DNA from: Salvator merianae
Taxonomy: Eukaryota > Chordata > Lepidosauria > Squamata > Teiidae
Assembly (NCBI GenBank): GCA_003586115.2
Contig: QVOM02000092.1
Coordinates: forward strand, 1 to 64,000
Direction: 5' to 3'
Length of the DNA stretch: 64,000 bases
The notes under the pieces were generated by a model, which saw only the letters and a program-made list of their open reading frames with translations, was not told where the DNA came from and did no database searches. The translations under genes were made by a program, and so were the position numbers. Shown piece by piece: positions 57,185 to 64,000 of this stretch. Numbering within the stretch: the first letter of the stretch is position 1; each line of letters begins with the position of its first letter.

Positions 57185-57942
57185 GGGTCTGTCTGCACTA
57201 CCCCTGTAGTCCGTTTGCCAGAACGTAGGCTTCACACTGCAGCGGGTGCGCGCCTCCCCTGATCTGAACCACGCCTCTCCTGATCGGAACCCGATGCTGG
57301 GTAAAGCAAGACAAGTAATTACGGCACTTTCTGCACTTGGCCTTATTGTGGATTATATCTCAGAATAGGGACCTGCTATCCACATGCTAGTGCAAACTGT
57401 GAAAGGTCTTGCCTTTCACTAGCATGCAGATGGCAGGTGCCTATTCTGAGATATAATCTGGAATAAGGCCAAGTGCAGAAAGAGCCTACCTGTCTTCATT
57501 CTGACTTGCGTGATCGAGTGAAGATCAGGGAAGGTCCTTTCTCACTCCCTTCCTGGTTTGAAATGGCGGTGGGGAGGGGCTGGCATGGCTGCGCAGGCGT
57601 GGTCCGCTGCTTCGTAACCTGGTCTGCTGCTCCGTAACCGGGTTTGTCCTTTGGGCTTCTCAGCCTGGCTGCCGTTGCGAAGCCAGCTCCGAAAGGAGCC
57701 CCTCTAGCTGCGAAGCAGTAGTCTGTGGTTCAGATTGCTAGACCTATCTAGACATCTGTGCCTCTATGGTTCGTGACCTCATTTCCTGACTAGGGGATTC
57801 CCATCCGCACCGCTCCCTCTGCTGATCAGCTTGAAGTCCGTTTCTCTGGCTGTAAGTGCATATGGCACTCAGCAGACTCCAACCTCTCCAGTCTGAAGCC
57901 TACTAATGAGACCATTCTACGGAGGTAAGTGTTAACAGGCCC
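57185..57942. mobile_element. Group C element nested in 57013-58204, TSD AAT
   Basis: Left GGGTCTGTCTGCACTACCC. The right end on the other strand reads GGGCCTGTTAACACTTACCT. Flanked by AAT at 57182-57184 and 57943-57945. Shares GTTTGAAATGGCGGTGGGGA, GATTCCCATCCGCACCGCTC and CTGATCAGCTTGAAGTCCG-type phrases with 28565-29038 and 58669-59879. GC-rich with many CpG sites. It is itself split by the group B MITE 57323-57486. Confidence 0.82.
57323..57486. mobile_element. Group B MITE nested inside the group C element, TSD TAC
   Basis: GGCACTTTCTGCACTTGGCC against a right end reading GGCTCTTTCTGCACTTGGCC on the other strand. The arms run through TTATATCTCAGAATAGG. Flanked by TAC (57320-57322 and 57487-57489). 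Removal restores AAGTAATTACCTGTCTTC, which aligns with the uninterrupted copies at 28565 and 58669. This is the innermost level of the nest. Confidence 0.9.
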
Positions 57943-57958
57943 AATCTGTCACTTCATT

Positions 57959-58138
57959 GGACCTTTCTGCACTTGGTCTTATTCCAGATGGTATTGTGGA
58001 ATAGGGACCTACCATCTGAATCCTAGTATAAATTATGGCAGGCCCCACCCAGGGCCTGCTGTAATCTGCACTAACATGTGAATAACAGTTCTCTATTCTT
58101 GGATATAATCCAGAACAAAGCCAAGTGCAGAAAGGGCC
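57959..58138. mobile_element. Group B MITE (180 bp) nested in 57013-58204
   Basis: GGACCTTTCTGCACTTGGTC pairs with a right end reading GGCCCTTTCTGCACTTGGC on the other strand. The middle GGCAGGCCCCACCCAGGGCC matches 36893-37072. The flanks ATT/ATG are near-identical. Only 16 bp separate it from the group C element. Confidence 0.82.
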
Positions 58139-58207
58139 ATGGATGTGTTCTCTTGTTCGGCAAGTGGGCTGAAGCTGGATTAAAACTTAGGTGTGAATGC
58201 AGCCTAA

Positions 58208-58665
58208 GAGATTCTAAAATGTTGTAGAATAGTCCCATTCCCAGTTAGCACCTTTGTTAGTACCTCCGCCCAAAAATTAACATCCTCCCAAAGCACTCTC
58301 TGTCTCGGTGGCAGAACCCAGATGCTGATACCCAGACCTTTCAACCTGGTCCTACGATCCACCCAAAAGCACTATACTAGCTATAGAAAACAAAAACAAA
58401 AGTGGTGACAGGAATGGTTCTCACCCTCAAAAGTTTCTCTTCTTAAAGTGTTTGTCAGGCTAGGAAGAAAAGAATGGAAAGAGGGGAGGGTTCTCACTCT
58501 TAGACAGATCTCTGCACCATGTAGAGGTCAAAGCTTGGCTAGTGATAGAGCAGGTACTAACAAAGGCACAGGAAACTTGGAGCAGAGCCAAGGAGAACCC
58601 CACTACAGATCATCAGATTTACCCACAATACATGTCCAAAGACGAACAAGTCAACACTCAGACAC
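58208..58665. other. Unannotated stretch
   Basis: GC-richer than average. Nothing classified. The matching flank continues at 59883 after the nested insert, so this is the same host sequence interrupted. Confidence 0.5.
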
Positions 58666-58668
58666 CAT

Positions 58669-59879
58669 GGGCCTGTTTGCACTTTGCAAGAGGAATGTTC
58701 CTGTCCACTTGCTAGTTAGGTGCTTTCGCACTTTCAGACAGAAGCACCAACCATGAAACTCACCCAAGCCCACCTGATGCTCCCCTGAAGCTGAGTAAGG
58801 CTGGTGCAGTAAATTGCAGTCTTGAAGCTCACTTGCATGATCAGGTATAGATCAGGGGAGCTCCGTTCGCACTACTACCGAGTTTGAAATGGCAGCGGGG
58901 AGGGGCCAGTGGGGCTGCGCAGGGACCATCTGATGCTTTGCAACCTGGTTTGCACTTTCAGCTTCGCACCGTTTCAAAGACAACTGAGAAAGGACCTGCT
59001 CTGACTTTGGAGTAGCAGCAGCTCTATGTTTGCTGACATCACTTCCTGCCTAGTGCATTCCCATTTGCACTGCTCTCCCGGCTGGTCAGCTTGCAGTCTT
59101 TTCGGGCCTGTTTGCACTTAGGAAAAGGTGAGATTCGGGACGCACGCTAGTACGGAGTTTCCGCACTTCCGTCCAGCCCGAACTCACCCGAAATTCCCCT
59201 ACCCTCACCCGATACTTACCAGAATCCAACTAGCAGTGGCGAAGTAATTCATAGTCTTCATCCCCACCAACATGATCAGGTTCGGTTCCGGTGAGGTGCG
59301 TCCACACCACTTCCTGGAAGGAACCAGCGAGGGGGCAGAGACTGCTTGCTCGCGCATGCGTGCCAACACGGTCCGGAAACACGCCCGTGTTGCGGACCGC
59401 TGCTTGCAAATGGAGGCGGAATGCGTTGAGGGGGCAGACCGATCCCTCACCGGACTCCGAGGCAGTTGCTGATCAGAAACCAGCCCTGTGTTCGGAAACA
59501 GAGTGCTGTTTCCGAAAAACCCCTACCCCCGCAAGTGGAAGGGGCGACGGACTGACGCACGGGAGCACCAATGGCACGCTATGCTGGGCGGGACTTCTGC
59601 CTGCTCCCGTCCCCAACCAAACTACAGCATTTCTCCCGTTCACACTAACGGGCAGCCAGTGTGGGATCTGTTCATGTATAGCGATGGAGAGTGCGGACGG
59701 CAACGAGTGCACTCGAACCGTACTGGACCGAACCCTACTCACTGTTCCAGTATATGGAGGTAAGTGCGAAAAGGCCGAGTCATTGCTGACAAGTGTGAAT
59801 GGTAGCTACTGGACTCCATTTTGACCAGCTTCAACCGTGCTAATTAGAACGTTCTCCTCTGGTACGTGTGAAAACACCC
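58669..59879. mobile_element. Group C element carrying another element, TSD CAT
   Basis: Left GGGCCTGTTTGCACTTTGCA. The right end on the other strand reads GGGTGTTTTCACACGTACC. Flanked by CAT at 58666-58668 and 59880-59882. Aligned against 28565-29038 (reversed), the match runs from 58669 to about 59103, stops at GCTTGCAGTC, and resumes at about 59780 with ATTGCTGACAAG and CCAGCTTCAACC. The gap is a complete inserted element. Without it this copy is about 537 bp. Confidence 0.85.
59104..59776. mobile_element. CpG-rich 673-bp element nested in a group C copy
   Basis: Left GGGCCTGTTTGCACTTAGG. The right end on the other strand reads GGCCTTTTCGCACTTACCTC. It has a high CpG density (for example CGCGCATGCGTGCC and CACGCCCGTGTTGCGG) and inner hairpins (TTCGGAAACAG / CTGTTTCCGAA), and little sign of CpG decay, so it looks younger than its host. 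A 177-codon frame crosses it, but this is a by-product of GC content. The 3-bp duplication is not clear at this site. Confidence 0.78.
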
Positions 59880-59882
59880 CAT

Positions 59883-60969
59883 TAATAGGGATCCTCAGGT
59901 ATGTGACAGAAATCCAATCTCAGGTACTTGGTAGCCAGAAGCAAGGAGAAAGGGGTCCCCAAGTGATTCAGTTATAACACAATCGCAGAGCAGCACAAAA
60001 GTGATATTTATCAGTAGCGAAACTGCAAACAGAACAGAAGTTCTCTTCTTGAGAAACAGGGCTTCTCTCTTCAGTTGCAGAAAGTGAAGGATGATGAAGG
60101 AGACAGAGTTTTCTTTGCTCTTGTTTTAATTATTTTTATTAAATCTAAAACATTCTGATGCATAAAGATATTCTAAAAGCACCAATTGGTATAAGTTGTA
60201 CTTTGCTAATAATTGATGGCTTCTGATCTTCTGAATAATTGATTGGTATCTTTAACCTTATACTCTTCTTGTTTATACTTTTACTGACCCAATGTCTTTG
60301 CCCTTCATTATTCTTCAAAACCTGCAGCTGTGCATTTGCACCCAGAAGTGGGTGTGAATGTACTTGACCTGATTAGGAACAGCTGTAGGCTGCTCCTAGT
60401 TATGTGGGCCTCCACAAAGTGCAGAGACACTTAGCTAGCCAATGTCCCTGATGCTCACTAGCTTAAAGTGTGAAAAGGCCCTTGGTATAAGAATTTTCCC
60501 TTTGATATATGGAAAGACAAATCTCAAACAGTAATGAGCTGCCAGTTCAGAAAAAGAATAAAGTTTAGTGTACCTATGTTTTAGACTCTGCACAGTATTT
60601 TAATGGGAATATAGGGACTGTACAATTGCACTCTTATCAAGCTAACTTTCTACCATAAAGGGGTAGAAAGCCCTTACAGAAGTGCTTTTCCAGCAGAGCT
60701 GGGGGAAACACTGTGACAGCACTTTCCACTACTTTGCTGATGTCATATGGACTACCAGCAGGGATTTCTTACCACCTTTTCACATGGTCCTTGCAGGGTC
60801 ACTTCCGTCATCTGAGAAAATGTGGCCATGTAGAAACAATGATGTTATCTTTGATATTAGTGAGGGCATGAGTGAGGGATGTGTATGGATGGCATGCTTC
60901 CTATTCTGAGGGCTTGAGCAAGTGCTCTAGTGCTAAATTACCATGGTACACCATTTTACAGATCATGCC
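59883..60969. other. Unannotated stretch
   Basis: Continuation of the host sequence after the nest. 60080-60330 is AT-rich. Apart from the element listed at 60331, nothing recognised. Confidence 0.5.
60331..60481. mobile_element. GGGCC-type MITE with a decayed left end
   Basis: The right end AAAGTGTGAAAAGGCCC is typical of the family. The left end TGCATTTGCACCCAG is diverged. Inverted phrases GGAACAGCTG / CTGCTCCTAG lie in the middle. The flanks CTG/TTG nearly match. Confidence 0.55.
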
Positions 60970-61334
60970 ACATTTACATTTGTAGAGAATCCAATTCTGT
61001 GGCTTCTGAAATTTAGGCCTCATACTGTACTAGGTTGCCAGGAAGTTCAGAATGGCCAAATGAGTGAGCAGTATTAAATGACGTTTATGTAACATGGTTC
61101 CTCTCAGCTGCAGGAGAAGAGCATGATCAGCAGAACAGAAGTTTTTTGTTTGTTTTTTTACCTAATGGCAGTAGCGAAGAAGGCTGTCTTTTATCAAATC
61201 ATCTTTTAGGTGCGTATTCTGAAGTTGTCAATGGTTGTGCTGTGTAGAGATAAGTGTGCTGCGGTTTCTTTTTCCAGTTATATGCTTTCAGTCTGAGGAA
61301 GCTCAGGATGTATGTGCTTAAATTTAATATACAC
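60970..61334 (+). repeat. Unclassified 0.35-kb repeat, copy 2
   Basis: Partner of 54662-54996, about 6.3 kb away in direct orientation. It has an extra T-rich insert near 61140-61160 (TTTTTTGTTTGTTTTTTT). The two copies are as decayed as the surrounding DNA. Confidence 0.85.
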
Positions 61335-62954
61335 TTTAATGAATGGGGCAAAAACCTGGGGGAATTATACTCTTTGGACTAAGTTTGGAAGAAGAACAAG
61401 AAATAGGATTGACTGAAAAATGGATTTAAAACTGCACTTTTGATTGGTTAAATGAAATTAAAAAATACAACAGGCATAGCTGTCAGGGATGATATGTGAA
61501 TCACATATACAGTTTGTTTACTGCAAAGAAGGGAACATGCAAACAGAGGTGTTAATAAACTAATCAGTCAGATAATCACTCAGGATGACACAAAACCAAG
61601 TAAATATAATGAAAACCTTTTAGCTATTTCCCCATGTGTGAAGCAAGGCTGGTGACATGATTAGATTACCCCAACAGCTGCTCAGTAAAGTTAAAATAGA
61701 AATAAGGTGGCAAAGCTAGAGAAAGGTTTACCTTAGAATAACCTCACATTGCTTTGCTGGCTTCCTGAAGCTCTTCTTGATCACTTCAGTCTTTCCTTTT
61801 TCTTTTGAATAAAATCTGAAGTAACTGGGGCAGAAACACATTTTACAATTGACAATTTTCTTTTCAACTTTACAAAATGGCTCTTCAGGTGCCCTCCATA
61901 GCATTCTATGGTCCAAACATCCACACAGCTTTATAGTCCATGGACTATAAGTCTTGTATATGTGCATACATACATGATCTGTACAGACATTCAAGAGCAA
62001 TGTCAGTAGCATATCTAAATATGTTCGCACTGTATATTGTGTAATTTTAATGTTTTGAGTCATCTACATTGAAAACTGGTAATATATTATTTTTTTAAAA
62101 AACAGCCTTAAAAAATGAAATGAACAATATCAATGAAATGAATTGTAGTTGCAAAATGGTAATTTCAAGCTAATTCACTCTAGGTGTAAATAACTGTAGA
62201 GACTGACTTGTCCTCCTATAGACATGAACTGACGTTCTTAACCTCATTATCGAACATTAGCTAATTTAGAGCTTTGACATATAAATCAAGAGCCATAAAT
62301 TTAATAACAACAATTTTATTTATGGCTGAGTCTTTAAAATATTGTGAATGGTCTATAGACACCAAAAGGAAATCTTTCTGGGGGAACAGCCACAAGAACA
62401 TATGTATACTATGAAATGCTACTTCAAACTATATTAAGAGCTTTGGGGGATCTTTTTTTCACATTTGGAGACTTACGTTTTCCACATATTTGCCATTTTC
62501 CATTTTCCACATATTTGCCATTTACATGGAAAACTGAATTAAACAAAATTAAATATGTAAGACACTATATACATGGATACTTAGTATATCCTGGGGGGGG
62601 GGTCCTGGGGGCAAGATATCCAAATTCACCAGCCCCTATGAGCCCATGAACCTCTGCAAGAACAGACTAATGTGACACTCCCTCAAGTATTCTCAGGGCA
62701 GTTGTGAAGTCTGACTAACTCCCTCCACCAATGTGGCTGCATTGAGAGAGAAAGAACAACTCACCAGGCACAATTTCTTCCCAGATCTTTTCCATGGTGG
62801 ACCAAAATAGCTATCTCGCAGCTTTATTTATGGGACCCATGATGAGGCAAATGACATATTCCCACTATCATTCTTGCCTCTTTGCTAGATCCCATTGCTC
62901 CCACACTGGTAAGCACCACTTTGTCTGCCCATCCAGATACACACTAGATATTAA
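61335..62954. other. Unannotated AT-rich stretch
   Basis: A duplicated phrase CCACATATTTGCCATTT near 62482 and 62506, and a G10 run at 62593-62602. No gene recognised. Confidence 0.55.
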
Positions 62955-63231
62955 GCCATTTCTGCACTGAAAGGACTATTCCACATTGCAGTAAGCCATT
63001 TCTGGTACACCAGACCATGGTAGTCTGATTGACTATGGACCTCTCCAAGGGCTGTCTGCATTTTGGACAGCCTGCCCTGGCACAGTTCTGACTGCCAAAA
63101 TTAAAGGTTGGGTCCAGCTTTGAATGCCAGGAGTGAAAAGGGTCTGGCCCAGTATACTTGATCACGAAGAGTACATTATCGGCATACCCTTCATGGTCCA
63201 GTGACAGGGATGGCATCCCTGCCGTGAACTA
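62955..63231. mobile_element. Decayed foldback-type element
   Basis: GCCATTTCTGCACTGAAAGG at the left, preceded by TAA, and a second similar phrase at about 62994 (GCCATTTCTGGTACACCAGA). The TTTGGACAGCCTGCCCTGGC region pairs loosely with phrases in 19821-20354. The right limit is not seen and may be cut by the LTR. Confidence 0.45.
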
Positions 63232-63495
63232 TGTTTGACCTCTTCCTGTGGGCGGGAAGAGTTTTGGTGGGAAATGACTGTTGCTGGATAGACTTCAGGA
63301 TATCACCAGGCAGATATCCCATTTAGGTGGGGTAATCTGATTAGATGCTATATATATTGTAAATATATAAATAGACAACCTGCACAAGGTTGTTAGTTGT
63401 TGTGTTAGCTTGCTCTTTAATAAACTCCTTGGCTGTTTTCAAGTATGGTCCCTTTTATTCAGAATTTGTAAGAATCATATCCAGTATACTGACAG
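63232..63495 (+). mobile_element. Probable solo LTR (plus strand)
   Basis: Starts TGTTTGACCTCTTCCTGTGG. Promoter-like order: a TATATAAATA box at 63363-63373, then about 50 bp on an AATAAA at 63419-63424, then a T/G-rich stretch (CTCCTTGGCTGTTTTC). The spacing suits a short R region. The 3' end cannot be fixed (several CA candidates between 63462 and 63495) and no target duplication was found. No coding remnant adjoins it. Confidence 0.5.
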
Positions 63496-63523
63496 TAGTC
63501 CATTTGGGGAGTATTTTGTCAAG

Positions 63524-63683
63524 GGGCCTTTTCGTACTTTCCTCCATGGAACATGGTGATTGGGTCCAGCTGCTCCCAGTACAGCTATGGACAACATTTT
63601 TGCAGTCCATAGCTAGTAGGAATCGGGAATGTCTGTAGACACTCCCAATCACTAAGGCCTCCACAAAAGTGCAAACAAGGCCC
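63524..63683. mobile_element. GGGCC-ended MITE, TSD AAG
   Basis: Left GGGCCTTTTCGTACTTTCCT. The right end on the other strand reads GGGCCTTGTTTGCACTTTTG. Flanked by AAG at 63521-63523 and 63684-63686. The middle holds CAGCTATGGAC / GTCCATAGCTAG and TGATTGGG / CCCAATCA pairs. CAGCTGCTCCCAGTACAGCT is shared with group A. Confidence 0.85.
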
Positions 63684-64000
63684 AAGATCTCCTGGAGAAG
63701 CAGAATATGGCACCATTGTGATGTTATATTCTAGTCCATTGGTTCATCCAGTGCAAAATGAAGGGGGCTGGACACCTCTGTTGTCCCACACTAACATGTG
63801 CAAGGCAGGCCCTTGGGCCCATCTGTTGGCTGGTATAATTTTCTCCACAATTTCTTATAAGTTCTCAAGATATCTTTTCATCGGGGAGCAGCTGGTGTGG
63901 GTGAGGAATACTTCTTCTATTCATCAAAGTGGATAATTCTTTCCCACAGAAAGTCCATAGGGAAGGTGTGAGTGCAACAATACTTGCTTCTTCATGATCT
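63684..64000. other. Unannotated stretch to the window end
   Basis: No gene or classified repeat recognised. Confidence 0.5.

Larger units (their letters stand above)
57013..58204. mobile_element. Outer element of a three-level nest, TSD TAA
   Basis: Left end GGCTGCATTCACACCTATG, continuing TTTAAATCCACCTTCAGTCC. The right end on the other strand reads GGCTGCATTCACACCTAAGT, then TTTAATCCAGCTTCAGCCC, so the terminal repeats exceed 40 bp. Flanked by TAA at 57010-57012 and 58205-58207. The element's own sequence is only about 250 bp. The rest is two inserted elements (57185-57942 and 57959-58138). A TAA duplication with GG-starting ends is PIF/Harbinger-like. Confidence 0.85.

Noticed and set aside
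59291..59824. 177-codon plus-strand open frame
   Set aside because: Lies in the CpG-rich nested MITE and its host element. The opposite strand is open too, as expected from GC content. No domain is recognisable.

Overview
This window reads as non-coding DNA from a vertebrate genome, most likely a squamate reptile (lizard, gecko or snake). I found no host protein-coding exon that I can defend. The lineage call rests on the mix of repeats: BovB/RTE-like, CR1-like and L2-like LINEs, a Ty3/Gypsy LTR element, a Tc1/mariner copy, hAT elements with BED-finger transposase remains, tRNA-derived SINEs (one with a MIR-type core), many foldback MITEs and long microsatellites. The background is AT-rich. 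There are no operons, no ribosome binding sites and no dense ORFs, so it is not prokaryotic. The species cannot be named from the sequence.

Layout. 1-10.9 kb: AT-rich DNA with a hAT MITE, an L2 fragment, a probable solo LTR with a 6-bp target duplication, and a foldback MITE. 10.9-13.2 kb: a decayed hAT transposase gene split by a 1.58-kb non-autonomous hAT element. That element has a perfect 8-bp target duplication and is built almost wholly of hairpins, including a tandem array of about seven 145-bp hairpin units. 15.1-15.2 kb: a truncated U6 snRNA pseudogene abutting a tetranucleotide repeat. 15.3-19.2 kb: an internally deleted minus-strand Gypsy element with two LTRs, a polypurine tract and integrase remains; its 3' LTR carries a MITE. 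19.8-29.7 kb: MITEs, a Tc1 copy on the minus strand, foldbacks and a tRNA-SINE. 31.6-41.5 kb: L2, CR1, CORE-SINE and BovB fragments. 45-51.5 kb: MITEs and a 2.2-kb L2 copy holding two MITEs. 54.7-63.7 kb: a duplicated 0.35-kb repeat, two multi-level nests of foldback elements, a second probable solo LTR and another MITE.

The main theme is a large set of non-autonomous elements whose ends begin with GGGCC or GGCC, followed by a variable TTTNTGCACTT-like stretch. They are flanked by 3-bp target duplications (AAT, AAT, ACT, CAT, AAG, TAA, TAC, TTG). They have jumped into L2, into Gypsy and into each other, so a relative order of insertion can be read. Three-base duplications and GG-starting ends fit PIF/Harbinger-like transposition. 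However, several duplications are not the TWA that superfamily usually makes, so the assignment is open.

Nothing here suggests genes working together. The window is a record of successive transposon invasions. All element boundaries were read by eye and may be off by tens of bases unless a target duplication is given.
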